Positions 1 through 16,000 of a stretch of DNA of 64,000 bases are shown piece after piece. The DNA comes from Notospermus geniculatus (taxonomy: Eukaryota > Nemertea > Pilidiophora > Heteronemertea > Lineidae). The position numbers were made by a program, and so were the translations under genes. Position 1 is the first letter of the stretch. The number at the start of each line of letters is the position of its first letter. The stretch lies in assembly GCA_002633025.1 (NCBI GenBank), contig NMRB01000754.1, positions 193,258 to 257,257 of the forward strand, given 5' to 3'. The notes below the pieces were generated by a model, which did not search any database, was not told the DNA's origin, and saw nothing but the letters and a program-made list of their open reading frames with translations.

Positions 1-88
1 CCCCCCCCCTGAGAGGCTCCTGCCCCCCTGGACCAAAAAGTTAAATACGGCCCTGCCGACATGGTCTTGGGGTAGACCCCTAACCAGT

Positions 89-216
89 AGAGAGTTTTTG
101 CAAAGCGCCCGAAACGCCAACGCGAAAGCCAAACCCATTGTTTAATGCTGCGAAAAGAACAGCGAACAATAGGATAGACGTTCGCGTCGACGTTTCTGGG
201 CATTCGGAAACTCTCT
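89..216. repeat. Short inverted-repeat element
   Basis: The left end starts AGAGAGTTTTTGC and the right end is its imperfect reverse complement, finishing ACTCTCT. The arms share the words GCGCCCGAAACG and CGTTTCTGGGC. It has no coding capacity and looks like a small non-autonomous terminal-inverted-repeat element. No second copy was noticed in the window. Confidence 0.5.
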
Positions 217-232
217 AGTTCGTCGTGGCCAG

Positions 233-312
233 TCTCTCGTACCCGTAGATTAGTTGCGCACGGCCCGAGCGCACGGCCTAATCTATGGGCCGTCTAGTCT
301 ATGGGTACGAGA
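233..312. repeat. Palindromic element
   Basis: The left arm TCTCGTACCCGTAGATTAG pairs with the right arm CTAGTCTATGGGTACGAGA around a GC-rich loop. It lies directly next to another inverted repeat (89-216). The stretch from 313 to 937 holds no recognisable gene; it is the upstream flank and probable promoter or 5-prime UTR of the peptidase gene. Confidence 0.5.
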
Positions 313-937
313 TTGATTCGTGGCGCGAAACTTGCATTGTTACAACAGAAGGCGCTCCTGCCTCGCACCAATCTGTTACGCCGTGCTCACAGGATTGTGG
401 GACATCAAGATGGCGCCGGGTGATTGACAGCGAACTACTTGGCTTGGCTGATCATGTGATCCCTCGATCCCCGTAGTTACTAGGATCAAAATACCTATAA
501 ACCTCGCTTATTATGATAGTTGTTACTTGCCATACAATTATTCACAAAAAATCTGTAAATATTTTTGCATTAAACAAAGAATGTTAAGCCAGACACTTGG
601 GACTTATTTTATTCCTACGCTGTGATGAGGTCGCGGACGTACACGTCGGCCAAATCTGGCCGATGTGATGCGTTCCACAGCTACACAGGTCTGTGCAAAA
701 GCAGTCTCACCCAAGCAGTCTCGCGCAGCCTGTGTGTACACAATGCGAAACTTGTAGACTAATCCTTGATCCTCGTACTGCTCTGCCAGCATACAAAGGA
801 GCGCTACGGGGGCAGGAGACCAATCGGATGATAATACATTGTAATCTGGTAATAGTGTCATGGTCGTGTGTGTTTAATAAATAGAGGTCGTCTTGACACC
901 GATTCTCGACAAGAAGGGAGACGTTACTCCTCCAATC

Positions 938-4085
<3,148 letters not shown>

Positions 4086-4317
4086 TAATTTGGAGGAAGA
4101 TGTAACATTTTGAGGAAGAGTAACATATGCATGAATTCACAGATAAAGCCTAGATCAGGATCACATGAATCAACATGATCAAACATTGCAACAAAAGAAG
4201 ATGGACATTTTCCAGCAACTTCTGCAGTCAATTTTGGTTTGTCCAAGTGTCTGAGCTATTGATAGGAAATGTGCAGGTGCTATTCCGCTATTCTGCTGTT
4301 GGTAGTGACTTAATAGA

Positions 4318-4543
4318 CTCTATCACTCCAAGAGTGCAGCACCTGACGGGTCCAGCGTCATGACATCCCGCACCTCATTTCATGATGTCCTGAGGTGAGA
4401 CGAAAAAATAAAATTGTTTCATGATATCGTGATCGCTGAAACAACAGGATTTTTTTTCGAGTCGCGTCATGGCGTTCAGAAATGACGTGCAGGACGTCAT
4501 GACTCTGACCCGTCAGGTGCTGCACTCCTTTGGAGTGATATCG
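4318..4543. mobile_element. MITE family B
   Basis: Near-palindromic 225-bp element. The left end contains GAGTGCAGCACCTGACGGG and the right end CCCGTCAGGTGCTGCACTCC. The centre has GTTTCATGATATCGTGATC. It lies between the convergent ends of the peptidase and CCDC93 genes. Related copies are at 37945-38155 (complete) and 35848-35955 (interrupted). Between it and 5150 I see only the probable 3-prime flank of CCDC93. Confidence 0.8.
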
Positions 4544-5150
4544 TCTGTTGATGCTGAATGAAATAACATGGGATGAAGTTAAATCTCAGGAATAACTTAT
4601 TAATGTAATTCCTTTTAATATACATGATTGATCACAATAATAATCAGGTACAACAATGTGCCACGTTAATAAACCAATGCTGATGAGCTTGATCTGTGTT
4701 TTTCCATAAGTTGAAGTAGAACGAAGGATGTTTGGTGAGAGACGTGGCATTTCACCATGGTCGTCTCCTGGTTTGCTTTGGTCCATTTTGTGGGGTGTGA
4801 AAATGCCATCCCCTCCTTCCTGTTCAAAATAATAGGCAACTTCTCTATTCAAAATGATCACATTGATTGACTACAAGTTTAACATGCTGATACAGTTTAG
4901 ATTAATGCCTTGCTTCGACTAATGGAATGCACCATCGATGGCAAACTCGACATACAACAGAAGTCCAGACTACAGTTACACACGCACATGGTTTGCACTC
5001 CAGCTGAACACCAGCGAAATCTGTGCATAACTGGAGCACGACCTCGCCGACCAAAATGAAGCTCTATCCAAGAGCACAGACGCACAATGTGGCCAACCAT
5101 TACGGTCCAACTGATCTGAAACCTCTGTGCATCCACCCTGATAATCTTTG

Positions 5151-8100
5151 TTATGAACCCCTTGTCTGCATCTGGTTAAGGATCATCTCGTTTTTACGAC
5201 ATTCCTGTAAGGATAGAAGATAGAATTCAGAATTATGTAAAGTCCCATCAACGCTATGCAGTGCTGCAGATTACCTCTACCTCTCAAAATTCTACAAATG
5301 TAGGTGTCTCCTTCGGGGGGTGGGGGGCCTCCAAGGGGAGCACGGTGACGCAGTACCTCCCCACATCCATCCTCACACCCACGGTCTTCACAACTGCTCC
5401 CCTCGTACTTGTTTAAGGGAGGGGCACGACCGTAAATGACCTGAGATTTTCAGACCGACCCACCTCTTTAAACTCCTTGACTGTTTTGAAGTAGAGTCTC
5501 TGTTTCTCAACCAGATCAAGATGCTGGTCATTGAGTGCATCTCGTCTCATCTTCTCATCCTGTTTTTTTTTCTCAACCTGAAACGAAACCGTTTCCACTC
5601 TGACAATTCTGATCCTTCCCAATAGGTGGCAGCAGGAACATTTTGGTTTCTACTTCTCAACAATGAAGGCAGGGCTCTCGTAAGTTGTTTCCAACTCATC
5701 ACAGTGGTCCAAAATGATTTGACAGCCAAGACACTACAGTTGTAGATTTCCGAATTTGGACATTGAAGACAATGAAAGAAACAACCTTGACTGACCTTGG
5801 TTCTGTTCTGCTTGATCCCCTCCACAATCTGTTCAAACTGCTTTAAGAATTGTTCCTTGTTGGAGTGTGATGACATGGCTCTGGAAGGGACACGATCAAC
5901 ATAGATCAGGAATGGAGAGATACAAGAAGATATGCATCAATACAGATGACTCATGCCTAGTTACTACCTCCGTGCAAATCAATGTTGGGTTGAGATTTCT
6001 AGTAATTGGAGAAGCTAAAGCCTGACTTGAACATCTAGAAATGACATCTGAGAAGATGAACCACTCACTGAGTAAAGTTATCATGGATTGAGTTGAGGAG
6101 GTTGACCTCTTTATTCAGGTAGAGTTTGGTGTCATCCAGAGTGTTGTACAGGGTGTAGAACTGTTTGGTCTCCTTGTGGGTCGCAGCAACTGGAAGACAA
6201 AGGCAGAATTTGTTGAGATTAGGCCACATATCAAAATATTCTTGGATGAGATCCAAATGAATCCAAGTGAAAGTGACTCCCCCTCAAAAGTTTCAAGATA
6301 TCCATTACATCTGAAGTTGCGAGCCTTGAAGCAAGGCTACCATAAACAGACTTACCTTGAAGCAAGGCTAGCATAAACTGATTTACCCCACAGTGACGCC
6401 CTCTATTTCCCCTGACACACCTACCTTGATTGTAGAGCTCGACAAATCTCCGCTGGTACTGACTCAGTTCCGCTCGAGATGGGACCTCGTCAATCTTTCT
6501 CTGTAGGGCTGAGATTTCACGAGTTTTTCTCGCCTAAAATGGATAAAGAACGTTGAAATGACAAAGTTTCCCTCCAACAGCTGCTCCAAAACTTGACATG
6601 TGGCTGTTACACAAAAAGGTCAAGGTCATACCAGTAGCAGACGAATCTTGTGTAGTTTCTCCTTGTCAGCCTGGTACTGTTTCTCGATCAGTTTGCTCCT
6701 CTCAGCATCCTCCGACGACTCGTCATCCGTTCCTGCCTTCAGTTTCTCGATGTTCTCTTGGAGTCTCGCCATCTCTTCCTGCCGATAGAAACAGGACTGA
6801 TACCAGTTTCAGAAACAAGCTAAAGTACTGGGGATCGAACCTGGGTCAAAATCAGCTATCGACAGTTGTCTCTGGTAGGGAGCGGATCTTGCTTACCTTA
6901 CAATGGGCCTTGAACTGTTGTTCCTGTTTCTTCAGGTTCTCATTCATCGCGACCAGAGAACGTAGCTTCAAAAGGATCCTGAAATCAGAGCATATCATCA
7001 ACTCATACGTGAGAGATCTCATGCAAGTTGCCTCTCAACATGCAACTCAACCTTTGAAACTAATGGGTGGGCGGTTGTCTCATAGATCTTGGCATAATTT
7101 AATAATTAGTAATAAATCAACAGAGGTGAATGCCCACTGAGAGCCAACTCGCATGAACAGAAGTGAATCCACTAACGGGTTGTAAAGACAGCCTTCAAGG
7201 TCAACAAAACTTGTGTCTGTAGCTGTTGTGAGTGAAACCTACCCCTGATTTTCCTCTGTCTCCATTTCATTCAACTTTTCCATCTCATTATCAATCCTTG
7301 AGCTGTACGCCTGGGCCTGAAACGTGGAAGAGGAATGTAGCAATTGTCACAAGTCTGAGACAATGACATATTGGCAAAAATTTTGAAGGGACATACAAGG
7401 TTTGCTCTTGATCTGTGAAACTCACATTCACTCAATTCTCTCCACAGCTGGTGTTCTCAGCCACTGATCTATTCAGTATTCAGTATTCATGATTTGGTTC
7501 ACTTACCTCATCTAGTTTCTCCTGCATCTCAACATACGACTTGTGGAGGTCAGCGTGTTTGCTCTGGATCTGAAATACAATGGGAAAAGTGATGATCCAA
7601 TGAATGCCAAGACCATGTCGACAGCAGGATTGCCATTAGAGAGCCAATGCGTGAGAGAAATCAAACGTGGAACAGCATCCCTGGGCACGACAACATGTCG
7701 AATGAAGGACATTACGGTCGTCATTTACCTCTTCCATCTTGGTCTTCTGCTGGGCAATCTGTTTGTTGACGGCATTTACAGTTCGTTTATGTTGTTGGGC
7801 ACCGCTCAGCTTGTTGTCGCGTTCAATGGAACCCTCGAGCTCGGCGTGCTGAAGAATAAAGAGAATAACTGTTATAACGAGTGAAAAGGTGGACAACTTC
7901 AAAACTCCGGGCAAAATTATCTCATTTCAGAGATCATAGGTTTACTGATTTTTGAGTCATCATCTCACTTATAAGGACAAGTGGTAGTCTTGGCCTAGTG
8001 TGGAAGGAGAAGTGGTCCTCTTGGCCAAGTGTGGGAAAACCGTACCCTTCATGGGGGGGGGGGGTACACAACATACGGTGTAAACAAACTTGGTGCACCA

Positions 8101-11100
8101 CAGAGGTGAATGTCGTCCACTCTAATACTAACCCTTGGCACCTACCCCACAACCCTTGATACCTGGCCTCCTACCCCTGACCCCTAAAGCCTACTCCTAA
8201 TCGTAACCCTTACCCCTGACCCTTACAGGCAGCCGTTTCCCTAGATACTGTGTACCCTGTTTTATAGGATTAGACAACATTTACACCTTTTCCCATTGTT
8301 ATGGTGTGTGAGAATAAAGTGATAAACCATAGAACCACTAACATGCACCCATACCACGCTATAAGAGTGTTACAGGTATTGAGGACTCCCCTAGGACAAT
8401 TCAGACTTGAGAATTATGTGATTTAATGACCTGAATTCTCAACCTCGTTCTCCTCATTCCCGTCACATGCTACATGTACACCACAACACTGAGTGACCAA
8501 CCATTCTACACCAATCACCCAAGAAACAAATGTTATAAAATCAAATGTTAAATGTTGCAAACAATGAATACATTGGAAAGAAATGAAGTGAATTGATGTG
8601 AGAACAATGTTAAAGAAGCAGAGCTTGTCTTCTTCCTGTGTCAGAACTGCAAAAGTGTGCCACAATCTCGATGGCACCAGAACAGTATGACAGGGCACCA
8701 GGACAATGTGACATGGCACCAGTCAAGGCCCATTCCACAGGTTTCGTGTGCAAGCTGTGCAGTTTTCAGGCCTTGGCCAGTAGCCACAGTATCTGTCAGC
8801 TCTTGATCTGCTGTACTGGAAACAAGAACCAACATGATGCCTCTGAAAATGGCAGAGAAGTGTGGGAAAAGGGCTGCAGTGGAATAGGGTTCATGATGGG
8901 ACATCGAACCTCTCCACTGACACAGGAAAAAGACAGCATTTGTTTGCAACAAAACATAACAACACAGCAAACTTTACCTCGCCGTGGTGAACATCCGTTT
9001 TCTGAAACATTCAGCAACATTTCTTCAATAATCTTCACCACAAACTTAGCAAAGAAATTAATAGCAAATTTGACAGTTTCTTTTTTGAAGGTACAGTAGA
9101 ACCAGCTGAAGACAAAGTAAACTTTCTGGAGCACTTAGTTACGGTTACTTCTAATGATCAGGCTCCCTGGTCTGATGACCAGGAATCACATGGCACTTCA
9201 TTTCATACCGTGGTGCGAGCCTACAGCCTGATAGCCAAATGTTGTTGATGGTAAACTTGGCTGATTTCCATACAACAATACACTAACTTGTAGGCCTGAT
9301 GTACAATGCAGAACGGTGGAGATCAGCATGTGTAACAAGTGGCAGACGAGGTCTACTGGTATGCGTGTCTTCACTGATCAATTCCTGCTCTACTAAAGCG
9401 ACCTGTACGAGTTGGCCTCTCTCCCAGGCGATACCTACCTTGTCGGCATATTCCGACGCTATCTGCTGGATCTCCTCCGACTGCATCCCGACGATTGATC
9501 CAACAGCGCTGGCCGTCAGCTTCCCCTGGAACAAGGGAGAGAAATGAGTCAAATAGGGTCAGGTCTTGGCGGACGTGATGTAACATCAGCAGGAAACCTG
9601 GTGCCCTCTTTCTTGACCAGACCCTGATGTGGTTGTCCCATGTTTAAGGCAGTCATCAGTTGCTGCTGTAGGCCAACCGATCTTCCCCTCTTCATTCAGG
9701 ATGGTGACACTGACTCAGACAAATTTGCCGACTCACCTCCTGCCCCGCGGCCGCCATGCCACTCATCAACGCTCGGATACGACGCTAAGAAGCAAAATAA
9801 AACACACAGCTTGAAAGATGCACAAAAAGACAGGAAAGACGTCTCAAACTCAGAGACAGCAAGAAAGGCATCATCATGCAGGATAAACTGAAGAGATTGG
9901 AGACAAAATCAAACTAACAGGAATAAACTGACTGACAGATGCTCACAAATTCTTTAAAAGATAAAAGAAAGTTATAACCACTGACGGAGCTGAAGGGAAG
10001 GTGATGTGCAGGGAAAACAACCCATTAAACACTGGCTTATATCTCGACAAAACCCGAGGACAACACACCTTGAAGGAGATAAGTAACAAAGGATGCTATT
10101 CACTTTGGAAGAACACCACAACCACCTCCAAAATGCCACAAAGTTAGAGACTGCACAAAGTTACAGATTCTACAGAGAGACTGTAAATAGGTACCTCCAC
10201 CAAACATGACTGAAGAAAATTTCTTCATTGTAACCAATCAGTTACAAAAAAATAAGCCACAAAACTAACAAATCAGAGATAATCTCAGCTGATTAAAGCA
10301 GGAATGAAGACGAAGAATCAATCTGCTGATGAGACGGAGATCTCTCCATAGATACGCCACCTCTTCCTCCTCCCTCATCTCCTCTTCAGACGGCTCAGAC
10401 TCCTGTCCTGGGATACCAGCAGCTGCAGCCTTCTTACCAGCTGACTTGTCATCCTGGAGAAAACAGAATACAGGCCTACAATACATGTATGTGATGATAT
10501 CTGAAGACAGGACAAACTAGCAATCCTGAAAGTTTCAGGACACACACGACATACAGGATGTATTGAAGGTACGTGTAATTAGAAGGCAACCAATATTTCG
10601 GGAGGAAGAAAACTATAAATACCTCAGACTTCAGCTCTTTACTGTAGCCATGTCTCCTGAAACAGAAAAGTAACAATGTTCAAATCAATCTTTTATGTAA
10701 ACACCACTCTTTAAGCTGGTCAACCTGACTGAACATGTTCAAATCAATCTTTTATGTAAACACCACACTCTTTATGCTGGTCAACCTGACTGAACATTCC
10801 AGTTGGTAAGAACAAAACAGGATGGCTGGAGACTTCTCAGGTATCTCTGGGTTTAGGCAAGGCTCAACACTTAACCTTACCTTCCATATTCCAGCAGCGT
10901 GGACTGGACTCTACTTTCCTCCTCCAACAGACTGGCAGCTTGGGTGCGGCGGTATTTCCTGGTTGGTTTGTAGACATCCTGAGAAACAAACATCACGTTC
11001 AGAGAGGCAATACCTGTATGCGATACTTTACTCCCCTATATTTGGTTGGGCAATGAGTTTCCTGTCTACAGGTTCCCTCTTGTATTTGCCGGCAGCAGAG

Positions 11101-12738
11101 CTACAGAATATTCTTGATCAACCAAAAACCTCTACCTGCATCTCAAGAACGAAGTGCATCCCTTACCTTTAGTGTTGTCAATGATACAACTGACTTGTCC
11201 TTCACTTCATGGAACAGGTCATCCTGCAGGTGGAAAACATGAATGCAACAGTCAGGTGCACATTTGTGTCAGAGGATTAACAAAGTCCAAGATTTCTATC
11301 GCAAAAGTTTCGAACTTTCGTCAGACATTAGAAGCTTTAGTTGTTTGATACCCCATCCTATTCTATGATTACTAGACTACATTGGTCCACTCACCTCAGG
11401 CATGCTGTGGTTTTTGTTAAACTGTGACACCGAGAATGCACGGATATAATCTCCCATCTCTTCTCTTGTCTCAATCGCTCTCTTCACCAACCACTGAAGA
11501 CAAACAGACAGAATCAGTTTCAATGCATTTCCACCATTACAAATAAGATACTACAGCAAAGTAGAGGTTAACATCTGGAGAACCAACAGGCAGACCACCT
11601 AGACTAAGGTAGCAGGCAACTTGTGCCCAACCAACACTGAACCAAGTGACACACTTAAAGGAGAAATTAAGCGCAATCCCAGGACCTACGCATTCTCTTT
11701 ATTACTGACCTGAACAACAGGGTAGATGTGGATGAAATCCAAGCCCTGAATCTGATGAGGTTCAATCCGATGTGGGCATTTCATCTTTGGTAGGACTGCA
11801 ACAATCTTTTCAGTCAAAGCGCTGGAAATGAAAAAATTATGATTCTTCAAACATGTTGTGTGTAAATCATTGATGTGATAAACAGTAACAGTGTTACTGT
11901 TGTTACTTCACATTGGTAGGGAAAGAAAGTTTTGAAAACTGTGTCTGGTGTCCATGGTAATGATTGTGACATCATCCTAAGACGGTCCTTACATCTTCTG
12001 TCCAATTGTTGAGTTCTCCTGGAACAGCAGGTCCACATCCAAGTCATAGTTACATGTCGTGATACACCATGTCATTCCTCCCACCACCTGGAAAAGAGAT
12101 GGATTCTTCAATGCCAGCCACTAGAATATATGCGAGTCAAGACTGAATAAGAGGACCAGGACATCAGTTGGCGGCTTTGGCAGTGGTGACTTCCTTAGTA
12201 AATTAGTATAGGGTACACCTCGATAGCAGATAGGCCTAATCTCTCTTCTTTGGAAAGGTACAAAGGTTTAGCCCCAGTTATCAACCCTTTGGTTTTAACC
12301 TCTGTCATCAGGACACCATGCAATTTGGGACAACATCGATCTTTTATATCTTTATCATCTTCAGCGTCTTGTTCCTTATGGAACTTTACCTTGTCAAAGG
12401 GAGACAGTCCTTTGATGCGGGCTCTGAAATAACCAGCAGCCAGTAGAAGCTCGATCGTCTGAACCAATTTAACATTCTGTTCCTCATCTTCCCGGCTCTC
12501 TGCCTGCAAATTAAGAATGAAATTAACAGTGGCTGTGACAGACCATGGGGGGGGGCGAATGAGGAAGCCACTATAATTCATCTGCTGCAAGAGTCCGTTC
12601 ACCAAGCCTGACTGTTTGGATTCTAGAGGTGTTCAGCGTGGTTAATACCTCCACTAGATTCCCATCAGCGTCATAAACAGTGGTTAATTGCGACCCTCTT
12701 CGCGACCTTCCTTCCAAAACACTCCCACTGCTGGCCAT
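5151..12738 (-). CDS. CCDC93: CCDC93, CCC/Commander complex subunit (21 exons, complete)
   Basis: CCDC93 is a coiled-coil subunit of the COMMD/CCDC22/CCDC93 complex, which works with Retriever in endosome-to-surface recycling. Exons in transcript order: 12649-12738, 12390-12503, 11993-12087, 11710-11821, 11395-11493, 11167-11223, 10881-10978, 10623-10656, 10361-10453, 9737-9784, 9439-9525, 7729-7848, 7507-7569, 7243-7316, 6897-6978, 6632-6778, 6425-6533, 6069-6189, 5796-5880, 5464-5577, 5151-5204. All are GT..AG with matching phases and give 631 codons, the length I recall for the human protein. Diagnostic stretches: [29 protein letters not shown] near the N-terminus, [35 protein letters not shown] and [11 protein letters not shown] near the C-terminus. 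The N-terminal third is the globular calponin-homology-like domain; the rest is coiled coil. The start is the ATG in context AAAATGG. The last exon is only 17 codons plus stop and would be missed by ORF finding. Confidence 0.96.
5340..5463 (-). repeat. Dispersed repeat abutting a CCDC93 splice donor
   Basis: On the minus strand this reads CTGAAAATCTCAGGTCATTT, then CCCTCCCTTAA and GTGAAGACCGTGGGTGTGAG. A second copy in the opposite orientation lies at 51855-51960. It starts directly after the 5-prime splice site of CCDC93 exon 20 (GAG|GTGGGT), so it forms the first part of the last intron. It has no coding capacity of its own. Confidence 0.7.
8121..8225. repeat. Degenerate C-rich tract in a CCDC93 intron
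   Basis: A run of irregular words of the type CTAACCCTT, CTACCCC, CTGACCCCTA on the plus strand. It is too irregular to be telomeric sequence. It lies in the 1.6-kb intron 7849-9438, in which I recognise no other element and no missed exon: the flanking coding blocks join directly in the family alignment. Confidence 0.4.
10674..10797. repeat. Tandem duplication, about 62 bp, two copies
   Basis: Both copies contain GTTCAAATCAATCTTTTATG, TAAACACCAC and CTGGTCAACCTGACTGAACA, differing by a few bases. It lies in a CCDC93 intron near the acceptor of the 34-nt exon 10623-10656 and does not touch coding sequence. Confidence 0.85.
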
Positions 12739-13043
12739 TTTGTCTTCGGTCGTTTCGTCGAGCACCGATTCCACGGGAGCCGCAAATCACGACGACCGTC
12801 AGCTGCTGCCATCTGGTGTTACTTCGTGAACTACCGAGGAAATGGAATTGTGGGATGTGTTGCCCCAGTCGGCCATATTGGTTTCTTCTGGTTCAGACCT
12901 GTCGAATTTTAGTGCCAAACATTTGCTATTTATGACCTTAAGATAAATAAATTCCCCTCCTATAGGGAATCTAGACGTAGCTTAGATGAAGCTACATTGA
13001 TAGACGTTGTCAATTCTGTGATTTCTCAACCGGGACCGCTGCA
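12739..13043. promoter_or_regulatory. Bidirectional promoter region, CCDC93 / PIP4K2
   Basis: The start codons of two divergent genes are only 305 bp apart, so both core promoters and 5-prime UTRs must lie here unless further leader exons exist. The region is free of recognised repeats. It contains GGCCATATTGG at 12871-12881, a YY1-like CCATNTTG site. A second such site (minus-strand CAAAATGGCC) overlaps the CCDC93 start codon at 12732-12741. YY1 sites overlapping translation starts are known from TATA-less promoters; binding here is inferred. No TATA box was recognised. Confidence 0.65.
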
Positions 13044-16000
13044 ATGGCCACCGATTCGAAGAAGAAAAAATTCAAGGCTGTGCCTCAAAAAGTGAAGCTG
13101 TTTCGTCCAAATGATCCTGTGTCTGTCGGGATCAGTGTGTTTATGTGGGGCGTAAACCACTCGGTAAGTATACCGGTACCTCTAAAGTCGATAGATGGAA
13201 GAGATCAACATTCTTGAGTAAACTGTTCGTTTCTGAGTGGAGGCCTGCCTGGCTTCAGAAAGAGGGAGTCACTGCTGACTGGCTGAGCCCGAATGACGAG
13301 CTGACCAGTCTCTGTGAGTGACACGACACTTGACACAATGACATGCTTGACTCACCCTGCTGCAATGAGAGACACGGATGGAGGGGGATGGACATGTCCA
13401 AAAACACTGAATGAATGGAAGACTAGGGGTGCGCCTGCAGCGACACCGTTGGAAGAAATGTTGGCATTCACCGTTGAACATGTCAGGTTGACAGTGCCGG
13501 TGATCATAAAAAATGTGAAATCACTCGATCATGACTTTGTTAGTTAGTTTGGGGGGGAATTGTTCATTTTACATTTTACATGTAGCTTTCACTTGTATTG
13601 TAATTGTGCTTAAAGTTTCTGCTTTCAGTACATTTCTGCACTGGATTGAATTGAATGCACCTAACACACATGACAGTAAAAAGCAAATGTTTGTTCTTGA
13701 TAATGATCAGTCAAGTTTCAGTCACTTGATTATGCTCTACCAGAAAAAGCACAAATTAGCGGAGTCCAACACAATGGGACTCCCTGAGTAATCCCTGTTC
13801 ACTGTGGTACAAATTAATTAAGACATTGTGCTGTTAATTGGTTTGTAATTTAAACTGCCTTGCTATTGACCTACTGACCCCACATCCAAATGAGGTGTAA
13901 AATGCCACCACAACCAACAGCTTGAGAATATAGGCCAAGAATAGTTCAAGATTTGCCTTGATGAGTTCGGCAGGATGAAAAAGTTGACTCAGTGTTTAAA
14001 TGTCAAATGACTTTATGTGACATTGTCAGAGTGATCCCTTCCTGGTTGCCTGTCAAATTGCCAAATTTTTGTCTGGCCACTTCAAGTGGGCTGCTCATGG
14101 TAGTGGTACCTCAGTGATGGAATCAGATTATTGACCTACTATTGTGTTAATTAGGAGTAATCAGTAGTAGGGTTACATATGTAGTGTAATTGGCTGTCCT
14201 CAGTCAATTATCATGAATGTGCCAATTCCATTCATTTATTCTCCAGCCCTTAGGTTTAAATCATTTAATCATATCAAGTTCCTGTCCCAGTAAGTCACGT
14301 GCCATGTTGACTTTGACCCATGGTGAGATTGTTTGGAAATCCTTGCACAGAGAAGAAAAAATCTCGTAGTTAAATAACATAGTGGACATTTCATGCCCCT
14401 CCCTTGCTTGTGATGGATAATCACAGGTCATGTAATTACCATAATGACCATGGTTCATAATTACCAACCATCATGCATTTCATGTCCTACGGACGTGGTT
14501 ATTGAAATGGTAATTCATTATCACTGGCACATCTCAAACAAGATACATGTACAGTGTTGAGTTGTAGCGTACATGTATCTCTGTTATGTTGAATGAACTC
14601 TTCCAATTTTGTCTACTGCAGACATTTCAACCTCTGAACTGTTGGGTTCCTGTATATTCATCTGAAAAATGATATTGAACTGAGTTGAAGTTTGGCCAAG
14701 AGTGTCCCTTCTGATTGGCCTCAACAGTGTTTCCGCCAGAGGGCAGGGGGTATGTCCCCTCCTTAAAAAGTCAAAAATAGTCAAAATTTGTGTTTTTGAC
14801 CAAGAATTCTGTCAAATTTTCTCTTTGTCCCCCCTTTAAAAAAAATTCCTGGCAGAAACGCTGCTCAAAGGTCATCGACCCTCAGTTCAATCTTTTCCAC
14901 ATTGCTTCACTTCACCAACAGGTGTTCGTGTGGTCGGAAGTGGTGGCCTATTCATGATCAGATCCCAATCCTGGTAGGATCCCAATCATAGGCCAGACCT
15001 ATCCCATTGAGATGACAAAAGAGTCAATGACCGATTAATCTGTCCTACTTCTCATTCAGGAACCATTCGGTCTCCTTTAGTCCTAGCTGTAGGCCTACAT
15101 GAACGTGCTACCCATAAATACTGCGGAATAATAGCTTACATTATTCTTATTGGTGAGAATGGCTCAGTATGATTGTACTCGATCATGTCAATTGTCGAGT
15201 CTGATTTTCTTGACCTGTGAAGTATTGCGTAGTTAATCTTCCCCCTTGCCTTACAAAAATTGACTTCTAGGCCTGTCATCTGCCAATGTTGACAAGCTGA
15301 GGCCTTCACATTTTGTGTCCCACCTATGCCATGAATGATGCTGAAATATAACGGACCAAACACCACTGATAAATCACTGCTGTCCACTACTATTGTGAAC
15401 CTGCGGAGACAGACATTTCAGCTATTGTATTGTGAAGCCGCTAACCCTTTCCTCGGTTGCGACAAGCGCATACTTTTGCTAGAGTGGGTCACATTTTCTT
15501 GATGCATACATGTTTTACATAATGTTGAAATCCCCTTAGTAAGTTCAATCCAGTGGGCGGACATTCATAACATATTTGGATCAATGTTACCCCAGCTTAC
15601 GTTGTATATGAGACAGGATCATATGTTATTCTGGGTCACTCTTCCTCTTTCTTTGTCAAGCAGGAAACTGGAACAAAACCAACCACTCTGTTTGCCCTGG
15701 AAGTGTGATGCAAAAAAATCCTCTTGACTTAAGTTGATGTTGAGTATTATGTCCGGGGATTCGGGACATGTTGATATCAATGTAATATTCTCATCTTTCT
15801 GTGCAGTGAGACCATCTTCATGGTAACAACCTGTTCAACTAATTTAACGAGTCGATGACTCATCCCCAAGAGCAAATTGATTTGCAATCCATGTTTTGGT
15901 TGGCTGAGAGTGAGAGCTGATGCAGTCTCGGCAACACGGGTCACTCAAGTGGGACCGAATCAATCTGCTATGTGAACTGGTGAATATAGGTTGAGGGCTC

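Noticed and set aside
8121-8225. Interstitial telomere sequence
   Set aside because: The C-rich words are irregular and show no run of TTAGGG or CCCTAA.
12739-12774. Upstream extension of CCDC93 by 12 codons
   Set aside because: The extended start would be GTG, not ATG. The ATG at 12736-12738 has a good context and gives a 631-codon protein, the expected length.
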